Positions 19,238 through 30,936 of a stretch of DNA of 64,000 nt are shown one piece after another. Origin of the DNA: Carnobacterium viridans. Its GTDB lineage: Bacteria; Bacillota; Bacilli; Lactobacillales; Carnobacteriaceae. The translations under genes were made by a program, and so were the position numbers. Position 1 is the first letter of the stretch; the number at the start of each line of letters is the position of its first letter. Location: positions 1,364,001 to 1,428,000 of the forward strand of contig NZ_FNJW01000008.1 of assembly GCF_900102725.1 (NCBI RefSeq), given 5' to 3'. Below the pieces are notes generated by a model that did no database searches, was not told where the DNA came from, and was given only the letters and a program-made list of their open reading frames with translations.

Positions 19238-19786
19238 TTATTTTTCTTCTTTTGCTAAGTCTTCTTCAGAATCATAACCTAGATCATCTAGTGTTTCAGC
19301 TAATTTATCAGCTGGAATAGTTTGATCTTCTGTTGGTTCCGCCGGTGTACCATGAACATTTCCATGTGCTGATTCTGTTTCATCAGAATAGCCAGTCTTA
19401 TGTTCTATATCCGTTTTGTCCATGTGGTTCTCTTTCATGTCTTGAGCTTTTTCTACGCCCTTTTCTTTTAATTCTTTTCCTTTTTCCATGCCAGTATCTT
19501 TTACATCAGTGAACTTATTTTTTATATCTGTCCGTAATGCTTTCCCAGATTTAGGTGCAAACAATAATCCAGCTAATACGCCTACTAAAGGTAAAATAAT
19601 TAATTTTGCTAATTCCATTTGTTTTACTTTTTTGGGCATTGCTTTAGTGACTCCCTTAACAAGCATCTTATCTGTCTTCATTTTTGACTTAGCTAACTGA
19701 TGTGTCGATGGAAGATAATCTTTGGCCATGTCAAATGCGTCGTGTGCATGATCCTTACCCATATTGATTAATTTTGATGTTTTCAT
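19238..19786 (-). CDS. YtxH-like general stress protein
   Basis: A 182-residue protein with the YtxH domain (LIILPLVGVLAGLLFAPKSG around residues 61-80, a single membrane segment, followed by KALRTDIKNK). A highly charged, lysine- and glutamate-rich amphipathic tail and an acidic C-terminus follow. Such proteins are desiccation/general-stress factors at the membrane in Bacilli; the molecular function is unknown. The N-terminal 50 residues rich in Lys and Met are unlike the shortest family members. Monocistronic, with a terminator downstream and a GGAGC-type leader upstream. Confidence 0.75.
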   Translation of the reverse strand: MKTSKLINMGKDHAHDAFDMAKDYLPSTHQLAKSKMKTDKMLVKGVTKAMPKKVKQMELAKLIILPLVGVLAGLLFAPKSGKALRTDIKNKFTDVKDTGMEKGKELKEKGVEKAQDMKENHMDKTDIEHKTGYSDETESAHGNVHGTPAEPTEDQTIPADKLAETLDDLGYDSEEDLAKEEK

Positions 19787-19925
19787 TTTATTCGTGCTCC
19801 TTTCAATTTTTGTTTCTTTATTTTGTCATTTATCTGTTAAATAGATATCTCTATAAACATCATATAACACAAAAGCCATAGTCCAAAACAAAAGGCATTA
19901 AGAATAAAAAAAAATCTCCATTTAA

Positions 19926-21482
19926 CTAGTATACTGCCGAGTTTAATTCATGCTGTTGGCTTTTTACATACTCAGCAGCTTGCTGACCAGCTTGGCGCCC
20001 AAAAACAATAATTTCTGCAACCGAGTTTCCGCCAATCCGATTAGTTCCGTGTAATCCTCCAGCCAATTCGCCTGCAGCATACAAACCTTCAATTGGTTGA
20101 TGTTCTTTATTCAAGACTTCAGCTTGCGTGTTTACTTTAATGCCTCCCATTGTATAGTGAATTCCTGGGGCAATTTTTATGGCATAATAATTTGGCTTAG
20201 CTAAGTCATTTTCCATTGCAGTGGTACGATTAAACTCTTTGTCTATCTTATTCGCAACACTTTGATTCCATGTGATAACCGTCGTATGTAATTGATTGCT
20301 TGGTAGATTGACTTTCTCTACTAACTCTTCTATGTCTTTACCACTACTAACATATCCTTTTTTTTCATAAAAATCGATTGCTTTTGCTCGGTCACGCACT
20401 CCTTGATCAAAAATTAAATAAGCTGATTTTTCTGGTAACTCATTAATGGCTGCAGAAACTTTGTCACGCGTAGTTAACTCATTAACAAAACGATTGCCCT
20501 TATGGTTTACTAGGATAGCTCCTTCGCCACGAACGACTTCTCCTATTAAGATTCCTTTATCTTGCTGAACTGTTGGATGGATTTGAATTTGGTCCATATC
20601 AATCGCTTGACCGCCTAATTTTTCAATCATTTTGATTCCGTCACCCGTACTGCCTTTATGATTAGTTGTTACATAGTCTTTTAAATCAGGTCTAACTGCT
20701 TCAATCATTTCTTTACTTGCTCCAAATCCTCCAGTTGCAACTATAACAGCCTTTCCTGTGAGCATTTTAGGTTCTAATCCTTTTATTTTAATGGTTACTT
20801 CATTAACTTTACCGCCATTTTTATTGAGCCTTATCACACGTGCATTTACGAGTATTGGAATGTTTCGTTTGTGGACAGCTTTTAACAATCCTTTAACCAA
20901 GTAGCCGCCTATTGCTGAACCTTCAGATGGTCGATGGGTTCTTTTTTGATTCATTCCACCTGTTATAGTTAAATTATCTAATGTCATTCCATTCTCATCC
21001 AGCCAATCAATCGCTGCGGCAGAGTGATCGACAAAATAACGCAACAACTCTTTGTCATTCGTACCGTAGCCGCCCGCTAATGTTTCCTCGTAAAAAGCAT
21101 CATTGCTGTCCTCTATTCCTTCAGCCTCTTGGAATTTAGTAGTTGAAGCATTCATACCGCTTGATGATTTTGCAGTATTCCCTCCAGCGGCCGGCATTTT
21201 TTCTATAATGACAGGATTTAAACCGGCATCTTTTGCTTCAATAGCTGCAGCCATTCCTGCACCACTTGCGCCAACAATAATAACATCATACTGATCTTTC
21301 AAGTCACTAAATTGAGTATATACCTGTTCTAAAGTTCTTGATTCAACTTCAATTTTCTTAGCAGAATCCTCTTTAATTTCATTAGTTTTTAATCGCTTAT
21401 TTTTTTCAATTGCTCTGTAAGATATTCCAAAAATAACCGTACAAACCACAAGTGAAACATGCAAAAAAGATTTCTTTTTCAT
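19926..21482 (-). CDS. Membrane-anchored FAD-dependent reductase (fumarate/urocanate reductase family)
   Basis: A 518-residue protein from ATG 21482, five bases after AAGGAGG. An N-terminal signal-anchor (MKKKSFLHVSLVVCTVIFGI) precedes a flavocytochrome c-type FAD_binding_2 domain. Motifs are DVIIVGASGAGMAAAIEAK, NTAKSSSGMNAS, HPTVQQ, EVVRGEGAILVN, GIHYTMGGI and HGTNRIGGNSVAE. It would reduce fumarate or a similar enoate on the outer membrane face. The FMN_bind domain found in the Listeria-type extracellular fumarate reductase is absent, so a partner electron donor is needed. Transcribed alone. Confidence 0.85.
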   Translation of the reverse strand: MKKKSFLHVSLVVCTVIFGISYRAIEKNKRLKTNEIKEDSAKKIEVESRTLEQVYTQFSDLKDQYDVIIVGASGAGMAAAIEAKDAGLNPVIIEKMPAAGGNTAKSSSGMNASTTKFQEAEGIEDSNDAFYEETLAGGYGTNDKELLRYFVDHSAAAIDWLDENGMTLDNLTITGGMNQKRTHRPSEGSAIGGYLVKGLLKAVHKRNIPILVNARVIRLNKNGGKVNEVTIKIKGLEPKMLTGKAVIVATGGFGASKEMIEAVRPDLKDYVTTNHKGSTGDGIKMIEKLGGQAIDMDQIQIHPTVQQDKGILIGEVVRGEGAILVNHKGNRFVNELTTRDKVSAAINELPEKSAYLIFDQGVRDRAKAIDFYEKKGYVSSGKDIEELVEKVNLPSNQLHTTVITWNQSVANKIDKEFNRTTAMENDLAKPNYYAIKIAPGIHYTMGGIKVNTQAEVLNKEHQPIEGLYAAGELAGGLHGTNRIGGNSVAEIIVFGRQAGQQAAEYVKSQQHELNSAVY

Positions 21483-21558
21483 CATTTCCTCCTTAAAATC
21501 AACCATACGAATGATCTCTTACACCTATTTTAGTTTAACTTATTTTTCGCGAGAAAAA

Positions 21559-21592
21559 CAGTTGCTAAATTAGTAAACTATTTTAGCAACTG
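21559..21592 (-). terminator. Terminator of the purine operon
   Basis: CAGTTGCTAAA pairs with TTTAGCAACTG. On the minus strand it is followed by T5, about 150 bases after the purD stop. Confidence 0.85.
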
Positions 21593-21599
21593 TTTTTTT

Positions 21600-21715
21600 T
21601 GGTTCTTCATTTTCTGGCGTTGATAAGGAAATTTCCTCCGGATTACGGGATAGCTTGCGGAAAGCCATGGGACCATTTTGAGCCGAAGAACGCGTCTCAA
21701 AACTTGCAAGCGTCA
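21600..21715. repeat. Dispersed intergenic repeat, copy near purD
   Basis: The block TAGCTTGCGGAAAGCCATGG and its flanks resemble the block near 33770-33800 (TTGCTTGTGGAGAGCCATGG), including the neighbouring TTCCTCCGGATTA-like stretch. It lies in the purD 3' untranslated region before the terminator. An open frame on the minus strand exists, but the similarity is at DNA level between non-coding sites. Confidence 0.5.
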
Positions 21716-21744
21716 AATGTTGCAGAACTTTTTTTTCAGTACTC

Positions 21745-23016
21745 TTACTTTGTAAACTGGATAGCGTTGTCTCCGATATCAAAACGATAGAACGTATGCG
21801 CTATTTGATTATTCGTTAAGTAATAGTAAGCCTTGTCTTGAGCTTCTTGTAACGTTGAACCTTGTGCTGCAACAAGAAAAATACGCCCTCCATCAGAAAC
21901 GAGACTGCCTTTATCTTTCTTCATACCCGCATTATAAATCGTGCAATCCGAATCTGTTGCAGTCAACTGTGGTAACGGGATATCTTTTACCGTATTCTCA
22001 GGGTAACCTTCAGCTGCAACAACAACACCCAATGTGTAGCGGTCCGTATGCATTTTGATAACCGGATCTTTTCCATTCAGGATATCATCGATTATTTGTA
22101 CAAAATCAGAATCCAACTGGTTCAAAATGACTTGGGTTTCAGGATCTCCAAAGCGAGCATTAAACTCGATAACCCTCAGTCCATTTTTCGTCATCATCAA
22201 TCCAGCATAGATGACCCCTTTGAAAGGACGTGATTCAGCAACCATCGCATTCACAGTTGGTTTTATGACCGTCTCCAAAACTTCTTGAATCACAGCTTGG
22301 GAAACTTGCGGAACCGGAGAATAAGCACCCATACCACCCGTATTCGGTCCTTTATCTCCATCATAGGCCCGTTTATGATCTTGGGCAACACCAGCATAAT
22401 AATAATTTGATCCATTTACAAGCGCAAATAAAGAAAATTCTTCACCCTCGAGGTATTCTTCAATCACGACTTTAGGTTTGCCTGCTGCGTACTTCCCTTT
22501 CACTAACATCTCACTTAAAGCATTCGTTGCTTCAGTTAGAGTCATCGCAACGACTACACCTTTTCCGGCTGCTAAACCATCTGCTTTGATGACAATAGGT
22601 ACGCCACGTTTTTCCACATAAGCTAAAGCCGCGTCATACTCTTCAAATACCTCATACATCGCGGTTGGAATAGCATATTTTTCCATCAATTCTTTTGCAA
22701 ATTGTTTTGAACATTCTAAGTCTGCTGCTTTTTTACTTGGTCCAAAGACCTTTAATCCAGCTCTATCGAATACATCTACCAGCCCTTCAAATAAAGCTAT
22801 TTCCGGTCCAATAAACGTCCAAGTAATTTTTTCTGATTTCGCAAAATGAATCAGTGCTTGGTGATCGTTTTCTGCGATATCAACCAATTGGATGCCATCA
22901 TTTTCCATCCCAATATTTCCTTTAGCACAATAAACAGTTTCCACTAATGGGCTTTCTGCAAATTTTTTTGCGATGGCATGCTCACGGCCGCCACTACCAA
23001 TAACAAGAAGTTTCAT
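21745..23016 (-). CDS. purD: Phosphoribosylamine-glycine ligase (GAR synthetase)
   Basis: A 423-residue ATP-grasp ligase converting phosphoribosylamine and glycine to GAR in purine synthesis. The start is MKLLVIGSGGREHAIA, with AADLECSKQFAKELM, GLAAGKGVVVAMT and VIEFNARFGDPETQ. It is the last gene of the purCSQLFMNHD unit, 89 bases after purH, and ends before a strong terminator. Length and motifs are complete. Confidence 0.97.
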   Translation of the reverse strand: MKLLVIGSGGREHAIAKKFAESPLVETVYCAKGNIGMENDGIQLVDIAENDHQALIHFAKSEKITWTFIGPEIALFEGLVDVFDRAGLKVFGPSKKAADLECSKQFAKELMEKYAIPTAMYEVFEEYDAALAYVEKRGVPIVIKADGLAAGKGVVVAMTLTEATNALSEMLVKGKYAAGKPKVVIEEYLEGEEFSLFALVNGSNYYYAGVAQDHKRAYDGDKGPNTGGMGAYSPVPQVSQAVIQEVLETVIKPTVNAMVAESRPFKGVIYAGLMMTKNGLRVIEFNARFGDPETQVILNQLDSDFVQIIDDILNGKDPVIKMHTDRYTLGVVVAAEGYPENTVKDIPLPQLTATDSDCTIYNAGMKKDKGSLVSDGGRIFLVAAQGSTLQEAQDKAYYYLTNNQIAHTFYRFDIGDNAIQFTK

Positions 23017-23105
23017 CTATGAAATCCTCCAATTTTTTTATTAGATTAGACATTTTCTGCTGTAGTTCGGATTTGTTCAGTAATGTTTTGCAATCTAGTT
23101 GATTT

Positions 23106-24647
23106 TTAATGTCTAAAGTGACGCACATTTGTTTTTAGCATGGTTATTCCGTATCTATTCGCCATTTCAATAGACTCTTTATCTTTGATGCTTCCACCTG
23201 GTTGAATGATTGCCTTGATGCCATGTTGTGCTGCGTATTCCACACTATCATTCATAGGAAAGAAAGCATCACTAGCCAGTACAGCACCTTCTATAGCATT
23301 ACTTGCTTCAGCCTGCTCGATTGCAATCTTTACGGCTCCGATGCGGTTCATTTGACCAGCCCCAATTCCAACGGTCTGTTCGCTAGTTGCTAGAACGATA
23401 GCATTGCTCTTAACATGTTTAACTATTTTCCATGCAAAGTCCATAGCATTCATTTCGTCTTCGGTTGGTTTACGGTCTGTCAGTACTTCCCAGTTAACTG
23501 CTGTATCTTCAGCACTGATATCTTGTGTTTGTTCTAATATACCGCCCAACACAGAAACAACTTCTTTGCCGCCTACTTTTGCAGTTGAAAAATCCAAGGT
23601 CATAATCCGAATATTTTTTTTCTTCGATAAAATAGCTAATGCTTCTTTTGTATAACTTGGCGCGAGAACGATTTCTAAGAACATACTGTTCAGCTTTTCT
23701 GCTGTCACAGTATCCAATTGGCGGTTAGCAACTACGATTCCTCCAAAAATTGAGACTGGATCAGCTGCGTAACAGCGATCAAAAGCCTCTTCAATCGTTT
23801 CAGCAATGCCCACTCCACATGGATTCATGTGCTTGACAGCAACTACTGCCGGTTCATCAAATTCACGTATGATACGAATAGCAGCGTCTGCGTCTTTAAT
23901 GTTATTGTATGACAATTCTTTTCCATGTAATTGAATCGCATTTGCAATCGAGAATGGGACAATAAGCGACTCTTGATAGAAGGTAGCGACTTGATGTCCA
24001 TTTTCACCATAGCGTAGTTTTTGTTTCAAATCATAGGTCAACGTTAATTTTTCAGGTTCTTCTTCGCCAACATTAGTGGTCAAATAGTGCGCAATCAAGG
24101 CATCATAACTTGCGGTGTGGCGGAAGACTTTTGCAGCTAAAGCTTGGCGTGTTTTACTCGTTGTTGCTCCTTTTTCTTCCAACTCACTGATGACCTTACT
24201 ATAATCAGCTGGATCCGTTAAAACAGTCACGCTTGCATAGTTTTTAGCCGCACTACGCAACATACTTGGACCACCAATATCAATATTTTCAATGGCTTCT
24301 TCTAAAGCAACATCCTTTTTACTGATCGTTTCTTTGAATGGATAAAGATTTACCACTACAAAATCAATCGGTATGATGTTGTGCTTTTCCATTGCTGACA
24401 TATGTTCAGGTAAATCACGTCTTCCCAATAAGCCCCCATGAATAAGAGGATGTAAGGTTTTGACACGACCATCCATCATTTCCGGAAATCCAGTCACGTC
24501 TTCAACAGAAATGGTCAAGATACCTGCATCTTCTAATACTTTTTTGGTTCCACCAGTTGAAATAATTTCAATACCCTTCGCCACTAAGGCTTGTGCGAAT
24601 GGTACAATACCTGCTTTATCTGAAACGCTGATCAATGCTCTTGTCAC
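23106..24647 (-). CDS. purH: Bifunctional AICAR formyltransferase/IMP cyclohydrolase
   Basis: A 513-residue protein catalysing the last two steps to IMP. The N-terminal cyclohydrolase domain (MGS-like fold, [20 protein letters not shown] and [13 protein letters not shown]) is followed by the transformylase domain with [13 protein letters not shown] and the C-terminal [20 protein letters not shown]. Full length. It is twenty bases after purN in the same transcript. Confidence 0.97.
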   Translation of the reverse strand: MTRALISVSDKAGIVPFAQALVAKGIEIISTGGTKKVLEDAGILTISVEDVTGFPEMMDGRVKTLHPLIHGGLLGRRDLPEHMSAMEKHNIIPIDFVVVNLYPFKETISKKDVALEEAIENIDIGGPSMLRSAAKNYASVTVLTDPADYSKVISELEEKGATTSKTRQALAAKVFRHTASYDALIAHYLTTNVGEEEPEKLTLTYDLKQKLRYGENGHQVATFYQESLIVPFSIANAIQLHGKELSYNNIKDADAAIRIIREFDEPAVVAVKHMNPCGVGIAETIEEAFDRCYAADPVSIFGGIVVANRQLDTVTAEKLNSMFLEIVLAPSYTKEALAILSKKKNIRIMTLDFSTAKVGGKEVVSVLGGILEQTQDISAEDTAVNWEVLTDRKPTEDEMNAMDFAWKIVKHVKSNAIVLATSEQTVGIGAGQMNRIGAVKIAIEQAEASNAIEGAVLASDAFFPMNDSVEYAAQHGIKAIIQPGGSIKDKESIEMANRYGITMLKTNVRHFRH

Positions 24648-24667
24648 TTTATGCCACTCCTCAATTT

Positions 24668-25252
24668 TTATTCACTCTTTTTAAAGGTTTTATTTTCAAT
24701 CACTTTTTGAATGACCTGCGGAAAAAGACGGTGCTCTACTTGATGTATTCTGTCCTCCAGAGAGTCTAGTGTATCTTCAGGTAAAATAATTACCTTCTCT
24801 TGTGCGATAATTGGTCCAGTGTCTACCCCTGCATCAACAACGTGCACCGTCACACCAGTTTCCTTCTCATTTGCATCAAATGCGTCTTGAATGCTGCTTT
24901 TGCCAGGAAAAGATGGCAATAAAGACGGATGGATATTCAAAATACGATTTGCATATGCCCTTAGCAAGGTCGGTCCAATAATTCTCATATATCCTGCCAA
25001 TACAATCAAATCCACCGCATGTAGTTCAAGCTGATTCAATAGTTCACGCTCATAAGCTGCTCGATTCTCATAGTTTCTCGGACTGAACACCTTAAAAGGA
25101 ACACCTAATTTTTTTGCACGCTCTATAACATAGGCTTTCGGATTGTCGCAAAACAAGAAGCAAATAGTTGCATCGACTTGTTTTGAGGCAATCGCCTCTG
25201 CTATCGCTTGGAAATTAGAACCATTTCCTGAAGCATATACGGCTATTCTCAT
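24668..25252 (-). CDS. purN: Phosphoribosylglycinamide formyltransferase
   Basis: A 194-residue 10-formyl-THF-dependent enzyme forming FGAR from GAR. It begins [20 protein letters not shown]. The catalytic Asn-His-Asp set is represented by [14 protein letters not shown] and [13 protein letters not shown]. It overlaps purM by four bases, indicating translational coupling. Confidence 0.96.
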   Translation of the reverse strand: MRIAVYASGNGSNFQAIAEAIASKQVDATICFLFCDNPKAYVIERAKKLGVPFKVFSPRNYENRAAYERELLNQLELHAVDLIVLAGYMRIIGPTLLRAYANRILNIHPSLLPSFPGKSSIQDAFDANEKETGVTVHVVDAGVDTGPIIAQEKVIILPEDTLDSLEDRIHQVEHRLFPQVIQKVIENKTFKKSE

Positions 25253-26298
25253 AGTTGCTTCTCTTTCAAAATGACTTTTCCCTCTGATTCCTTTGAAACT
25301 ACCGAACCAATCACATATCCTTTTTCATTGTTCTCTTCAAGGATGCCTAATACTTCAGATACTTTTTCAGGAGCAACCGAAAGAACCATGCCGATTCCCA
25401 TGTTGAATATTTCATACATATCAGCTTCTGGAATTTCACCAATTGTTTTCATCGTTTGAAAGATTGGCAACACTGGCCAGCTCCCTAACTGAATCTGAGC
25501 TTGCACGTTCTCAGGAAGCATCCGCGGAATATTCTCAATGAATCCACCCCCTGTGATATGGGCAACACTATGAAGCAAGTGTTTTTTTATCAATGGCAGT
25601 AAAGCATTCACGTAAATTTTTGTTGGCGTCAATAAAACATCGCCCAACTCTTGATTAGTTAATCCTGGCACTTTATCCGTTAATGTATACGCATGATCTT
25701 TAAAGAAAATTTTTCGTACTAATGAATAACCATTTGAATGGATTCCCGATGAAGGTAACCCAATTAAAACGTCTCCTTCTTTGACTAACGCAGCAGATAA
25801 TAAAGCATCCTTTTCAGCAATACCAACCGTAAATCCAGCCAAATCAAAGTCTTCCGGATTATACATATCCGGCATTTCAGCTGTTTCACCACCAATCAAA
25901 GCCGCTCCCGATTGGACACACCCGTCTGCTACACCAGCTACAATTTGCTCGATTTTTTCAGGATGATTTTTCCCAACTGCAATATAATCTAAGAAGTAAA
26001 GGGGTTCTGCACCCTGCGCTACAATATCATTGACACACATCGCGACACAATCGATTCCAATTGTGTCCCATTTTCCAGATTCAATGGCCAACAGTAGTTT
26101 TGTCCCAACACCATCCGTCCCAGATATAAGAACGGGCTTTTTATAGTTGAGTTCGCCAAGATCAAAATGACCACCGAATCCACCGATTTCACCAAAAACA
26201 CCCGGTCGTTTCGTACGGTTAACATGTTTTTTGATGCGTTCGACTGTTTCATAACCTGCTGTGACATCTACACCCGCTTTCGCATAGGCATTTCCCAT
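25249..26298 (-). CDS. purM: Phosphoribosylformylglycinamidine cyclo-ligase (AIR synthetase)
   Basis: A 349-residue enzyme closing the imidazole ring. The N-terminal [30 protein letters not shown] and [11 protein letters not shown] are diagnostic, as is [13 protein letters not shown]. It begins two bases after the purF stop and overlaps purN at its end. Confidence 0.97.
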   Translation of the reverse strand: MGNAYAKAGVDVTAGYETVERIKKHVNRTKRPGVFGEIGGFGGHFDLGELNYKKPVLISGTDGVGTKLLLAIESGKWDTIGIDCVAMCVNDIVAQGAEPLYFLDYIAVGKNHPEKIEQIVAGVADGCVQSGAALIGGETAEMPDMYNPEDFDLAGFTVGIAEKDALLSAALVKEGDVLIGLPSSGIHSNGYSLVRKIFFKDHAYTLTDKVPGLTNQELGDVLLTPTKIYVNALLPLIKKHLLHSVAHITGGGFIENIPRMLPENVQAQIQLGSWPVLPIFQTMKTIGEIPEADMYEIFNMGIGMVLSVAPEKVSEVLGILEENNEKGYVIGSVVSKESEGKVILKEKQL

Positions 26299-26300
26299 TA

Positions 26301-27755
26301 TTACACTCCTCTAAGATTTTCTTTTTGAATTTCAGTCATATTCTTTAGATAGTCTTCTTCATAGTCGTACAGACCTGCTGGATAATCTCCATTGAAGCTG
26401 TCCATGCATAATCCTGAATAAGGACTATCAAATTTCAATCCAATTGAATCAATTAAGCCTTTTTGGCTGAGAAATGACAAACTGTCTGCTCCGATATAAT
26501 CACTTATTTCAGGAATTGTCATTCTTGCAGCTATCAATTCCGCTGACTTGGTGATATCAATCCCGTAAAAGCTTGGAAATATCAAAGGGGGAGAAGCAAT
26601 CCGAACATGGACCTCTTTCGCTCCGGCTTCTTTCAATAACATGACAATTCGTTTGCTGGTTGTGCCTCGGACGATTGAGTCATCTACCATGACAACAACT
26701 TTTCCTTGCACGACTCCTTTGACGGCGGATAATTTCATTTTCGCACCCAATTCGCGCAGTTCTTGTGTCGGTTGAATAAACGTACGCCCTACGTATTGAT
26801 TCTTAATAAGCCCCATTTCATAAGGGATACCACTCTCTTCAGCATAACCGCTAGCTGCGGATATTGATGAATTAGGAACACCAATAACGATATCGCCATT
26901 TACCATAGGAGATTCCAGCGCCAACCGTTTTCCCATTCTTTTGCGTGCCGTATGTACATTCACACCGGCTATGTTCGAATCTGGTCGAGCAAAATAGATA
27001 TACTCCATTGCCGCGATAGAAATACTAGTATTTTCTGTGTATTTTTCAATCGTTAAGCCAGTGCTGTCAATAATTGCCAATTCTCCGGCATTAACATTAC
27101 GGACAAACTCTGCGCCAATTGTATCGATCGCACACGTTTCACTTGCCATCACATAGGCACCATTTGGCAATTGTCCAATCACCAGTGGGCGTAAAGAGTT
27201 CGCATCAACGGCACCGAACATCTTTTCTTCTGTCATGAGGACATAAGTAAACCCACCTTTAACAAGGTTCAGGCTTTCCTTTATTTTATCGATCAATGTG
27301 TCTTTCTGGCTACGTCTAATGAGATGGATCAACACTTCCGTATCTGATGTCGAATGGAAAATTGCTCCATCTTCTTCCAGCTTACGTCGCAAGCTCTGGG
27401 CATTCACCAAGTTTCCATTGTGACAAATCGCGATATCTAAATTATAGAAATGATACAAGAAAGGTTGTACGTTTTCGATGCTGTTCTGGCCAGATGTAGA
27501 ATAGCGCACGTGTCCGATAGCACGATCTCCTGACAATCGTTTAAGGTCGTCTCCATTTTTAAAGACTTCACTAATCAACCCAAGATTGCGATGAACCAAT
27601 AGTTTCCCATTATCACAAGAAACGATTCCAGCACCTTCTTGTCCGCGATGCTGCAAACTATGCAATCCAAAATAAGTCAGTTGGCTAGCACTTGGATCAC
27701 CCCAAATGCCAAATACCCCGCACTCTTCATTTAAGCTTTTTGTTTCAGCAAACAT
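26301..27755 (-). CDS. purF: Amidophosphoribosyltransferase
   Basis: ATG 27755 is chosen (AGGAGG nine bases upstream), giving 484 residues that overlap the purL 3' end by 25 bases. The N-terminus [19 protein letters not shown] has an 11-residue propeptide before Cys12, as in the Bacillus enzyme, where it is cleaved to free the N-terminal nucleophile. Four later cysteines of the Bacillus-type Fe-S enzyme are plausible (YSGLCMDSF among them). [13 protein letters not shown] is the PRPP-binding loop. First committed step of purine synthesis. Confidence 0.97.
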   Translation of the reverse strand: MFAETKSLNEECGVFGIWGDPSASQLTYFGLHSLQHRGQEGAGIVSCDNGKLLVHRNLGLISEVFKNGDDLKRLSGDRAIGHVRYSTSGQNSIENVQPFLYHFYNLDIAICHNGNLVNAQSLRRKLEEDGAIFHSTSDTEVLIHLIRRSQKDTLIDKIKESLNLVKGGFTYVLMTEEKMFGAVDANSLRPLVIGQLPNGAYVMASETCAIDTIGAEFVRNVNAGELAIIDSTGLTIEKYTENTSISIAAMEYIYFARPDSNIAGVNVHTARKRMGKRLALESPMVNGDIVIGVPNSSISAASGYAEESGIPYEMGLIKNQYVGRTFIQPTQELRELGAKMKLSAVKGVVQGKVVVMVDDSIVRGTTSKRIVMLLKEAGAKEVHVRIASPPLIFPSFYGIDITKSAELIAARMTIPEISDYIGADSLSFLSQKGLIDSIGLKFDSPYSGLCMDSFNGDYPAGLYDYEEDYLKNMTEIQKENLRGV

Positions 27756-29959
27756 GGGATAGCCTCCTGCCATTTCATTTCTACTTCTTTTATAGCTAAC
27801 GTAATTGTTTCATTTTCAGTAGTAATTTTCGCTAATCCGTTACTTTTCACTGTCCCAATTTCTGTTGCAGTCGATTTGGCTAGCGCTTTAAATGCAAGGA
27901 CATTTTCAGGCTTCACTGTTAAAATAAAACGCGATTGGGTTTCACTGAATAACCATTTTTTATCCATCGCAACTGTTACATCAAATCCCAATGCCGTATC
28001 GAAGACGCTCTCCATTAAACCGACAGCCAATCCACCTTCTGCTAAATCATGAGCACTTTCTATCAATCCAGCTTGAATAGCTTTCAAAACAGTGTCTTGA
28101 TTTTCTTTTTCAGTCGCTAAGTCGAAGTCCATTAATTTTCCTTCGATTTTGCCTAGTTCTAATTTTTGTAATTCGGAACCATTGAAATCCGCTTTTGTAT
28201 CGCCAATAATAAAAATTCGATCATTGGCATTTTTGAATGCTTGGGTTGTGATATGCTTATTGTCTTCGATCAGACCGACCATGCCGATCAATGGTGTCGG
28301 ATAAATAGCTTCACCATCCATTTCATTGTAGAGCGATACGTTACCCGAAATCACTGGAGTACCCAATAAACGACAAGCTTCTGATATGCCATCTGCAGAA
28401 GTGCTCAATTCCCAGAAAATTTCTGGTTTGTCAGGATTCCCGTAATTCAGACAATCTGTGATAGCCAACGGTTTTCCTCCACTAGCCACGATATTGCGAG
28501 CAGCCTCTGATACTGCCATCTGTCCACCGATTTCAGGATTTAGATAAATATAACGGCTATTACAATCAGTCGTCATCGCGATTGCTTTTTCAGTTCCACG
28601 TATGCGAATAACGGCAGCATCACTTCCTGGTCCCACAACTGTGCTCGTACGAACCATCGAATCATAGGTTTGATAAATGTTTTTCTTTGAAGCAAGCGTT
28701 GGTTGTTGCAACAACTTGACCAGCGTTTCCGAAGCTGACGTGAAAGTTGGCTGGTAGTCAGCCATTGCAGCAAACAATGCAATGCGTTCAGGCTCTTTCA
28801 TTGGTTTAATGTACTCTGGTGCATCCTCCGCTAACGCATCAACTGGTACATTAGCCACTTCTTTTCCATCATGAAATAGACGGTACAAACCATCATCTGT
28901 GACTTCTCCGATAGCGACAGCTGCTAATTCATATTTTTCAAACAACTCAATAATTCGTTGTTCTTCACCTTTCTTGATACACAACAACATACGCTCTTGC
29001 GATTCAGAAAGCATGATTTCATAAGGAGTCATATGCGTTTCGCGTTGTGGAACATCATCTAGATTCAAAATCAACCCACTTCCCGCTTTTGAAGCCATTT
29101 CAGCACTGGAGGAAACCAACCCTGCAGCTCCCATATCCTGAATTCCAATCAATGCATCAGAATAATCATAAATGCATTCTAAACAAGCTTCCATCAATAG
29201 TTTTTCCATAAATGGATCTCCTACTTGAACAGCAGAACGTTGCGCTTCTTCTTCTTCTTTGAATTCAACAGATGCAAACGTCGCTCCATGAATACCATCA
29301 CGTCCCGTTTTTGCGCCCACATACATAACCGTGTTTCCTATTCCTTTAGCTTGCCCTTTTTGGATATCTTTTTGGTCGATCAAGCCGACACACATCACAT
29401 TCACCAAAGGGTTTCCTTTGTAACAAGGATCAAAAACTGTTTCTCCACCAACCGTTGGAATACCGATACAATTCCCGTAACCACTAACTCCAGCTACTAC
29501 CTCTTCGAAAATGTATTTTGTGCGTTCGTTGTCTAACTCGCCGAAACGCAGAGAGTCAAGAATCGCGATTGGGCGAGCTCCCATACTAAAAATGTCGCGA
29601 ATAATGCCTCCAACACCAGTCGCTGCTCCTTCATATGGCTCAACTGCAGATGGATGATTATGACTTTCCACCTTAAAGACCACCGCTTGGCCATCACCAA
29701 TATCAACAATACCCGCACCTTCACCAGGGCCTTGCAACACTTGTGTCCCTGAAGTAGGAAATTTACGCAAAATCGCTTTTGAGTTCTTATAAGAGCAATG
29801 TTCGCTCCACATTACAGAGAACAGACCCGTCTCAGTGTAGTTCGGTAAACGATGCAAAATATCCTCATTGATGAGTGCGTACTCTTCTTCGGTCAATCCC
29901 CATTCACGATAGACTGCCATCTCTTTTATTTGTTCGGGTGTTGGTTCCAAAAAAACCAT
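27731..29959 (-). CDS. purL: FGAM synthase, large subunit (small-type PurL)
   Basis: A 742-residue synthetase that works with PurS and PurQ. ATG 29959 is chosen: it overlaps the purQ stop as TAATG with AAGGAG upstream; the ATG at 29968 has no support. Motifs: [48 protein letters not shown] and [15 protein letters not shown]. Complete for the Gram-positive type, which lacks the fused glutaminase. Confidence 0.97.
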   Translation of the reverse strand: MVFLEPTPEQIKEMAVYREWGLTEEEYALINEDILHRLPNYTETGLFSVMWSEHCSYKNSKAILRKFPTSGTQVLQGPGEGAGIVDIGDGQAVVFKVESHNHPSAVEPYEGAATGVGGIIRDIFSMGARPIAILDSLRFGELDNERTKYIFEEVVAGVSGYGNCIGIPTVGGETVFDPCYKGNPLVNVMCVGLIDQKDIQKGQAKGIGNTVMYVGAKTGRDGIHGATFASVEFKEEEEAQRSAVQVGDPFMEKLLMEACLECIYDYSDALIGIQDMGAAGLVSSSAEMASKAGSGLILNLDDVPQRETHMTPYEIMLSESQERMLLCIKKGEEQRIIELFEKYELAAVAIGEVTDDGLYRLFHDGKEVANVPVDALAEDAPEYIKPMKEPERIALFAAMADYQPTFTSASETLVKLLQQPTLASKKNIYQTYDSMVRTSTVVGPGSDAAVIRIRGTEKAIAMTTDCNSRYIYLNPEIGGQMAVSEAARNIVASGGKPLAITDCLNYGNPDKPEIFWELSTSADGISEACRLLGTPVISGNVSLYNEMDGEAIYPTPLIGMVGLIEDNKHITTQAFKNANDRIFIIGDTKADFNGSELQKLELGKIEGKLMDFDLATEKENQDTVLKAIQAGLIESAHDLAEGGLAVGLMESVFDTALGFDVTVAMDKKWLFSETQSRFILTVKPENVLAFKALAKSTATEIGTVKSNGLAKITTENETITLAIKEVEMKWQEAIPCLLKQKA

Positions 29960-30639
29960 TATTGGCACAGCTCCTTCTGATAGTTTTTATACATAGACTG
30001 GAATAATTTTAATCCATCATCTGAACCCAGTAATGCTTCAACAGCGCGTTCAGGATGAGGCATCATACCCAGTACATTTCCTCGCTGATTGATAATGCCC
30101 GCTATATTTTCAATGCTTCCATTTGGGTTATCGTTCGCATACGTAAAAACAATTTGATGATTGTCCTTCAATTGCTGCAATGTTTCTTTATCACAATAGT
30201 AATTTCCTTCTCCATGTGCGATAGGTACCGTAATGGTTTCTCCTTTTTCATAACTCGATGTAAATGATGTATGTGTATTTTCTACTCTTAGATGTTGCTG
30301 CTTAGAAATGAATTTTAGTGAATCATTGCGGCGTAACGCTCCCGGTAATAAACCCGCTTCTGTCAAAATTTGAAATCCATTACACGCTCCAAAAACTGGC
30401 TTTCCTTCTTCAGCAAACCGAATCACTTCAGCCATAATAGCGGAAAATCGGGCAATAGATCCTGTGCGCAAGTAATCGCCATAAGAGAATCCTCCTGGGA
30501 GTAACACTGCATCGAACCCTTCCAAGCTGCTCTCATAGTGCTGAACATATTCCGCGTCTACCCCAAGACTATCTTTTACAGCTGTATACATGTCTAAGTC
30601 GCAATTGGATCCAGGAAAAACAATGATGGCAAATTTCAT
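29959..30639 (-). CDS. purQ: FGAM synthase, glutaminase subunit
   Basis: A 226-residue class I glutamine amidotransferase. The nucleophile cysteine is in [11 protein letters not shown], and the His-Glu pair in [10 protein letters not shown]. It supplies ammonia to PurL. It overlaps purS by one base and purL by one base, so the three subunits are translationally coupled. Confidence 0.96.
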   Translation of the reverse strand: MKFAIIVFPGSNCDLDMYTAVKDSLGVDAEYVQHYESSLEGFDAVLLPGGFSYGDYLRTGSIARFSAIMAEVIRFAEEGKPVFGACNGFQILTEAGLLPGALRRNDSLKFISKQQHLRVENTHTSFTSSYEKGETITVPIAHGEGNYYCDKETLQQLKDNHQIVFTYANDNPNGSIENIAGIINQRGNVLGMMPHPERAVEALLGSDDGLKLFQSMYKNYQKELCQ

Positions 30640-30890
30640 TACATTTCAACCTCCTGAATATCATAACGGTATGTTTCCATTACTACATTTGCTAAAAGTT
30701 TGTCACAGATTTCTTCAATTACGTGCTCGATATCTTTTTCAGTTTTAGAAACTTGAATTTCAAAGTACTTTCCAATCCGGATATTTTCGATTGACTCATA
30801 TCCCATGCGATGAACTGCACCTTTGACTGCCTCCCCTTGTGGATCTAGAACGGAGTCTTTATAAGTGACATAAACGGTTACCTTATACAC
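30639..30890 (-). CDS. purS: FGAM synthase, PurS subunit
   Basis: An 83-residue PurS ([21 protein letters not shown]) that bridges PurL and PurQ. Full family length. It is 46 bases downstream of purC. Confidence 0.95.
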   Translation of the reverse strand: MYKVTVYVTYKDSVLDPQGEAVKGAVHRMGYESIENIRIGKYFEIQVSKTEKDIEHVIEEICDKLLANVVMETYRYDIQEVEM

Positions 30891-30936
30891 GATTGAAACG
30901 CCTCACTTTTCTTTTATGATTTATAGTAGTTGTTTT

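Noticed and set aside
21570..21782. 70-codon minus-strand frame overlapping the purD end
   Set aside because: It overlaps purD in another frame, has no ribosome-binding site, and its 3' half is the dispersed repeat and terminator.
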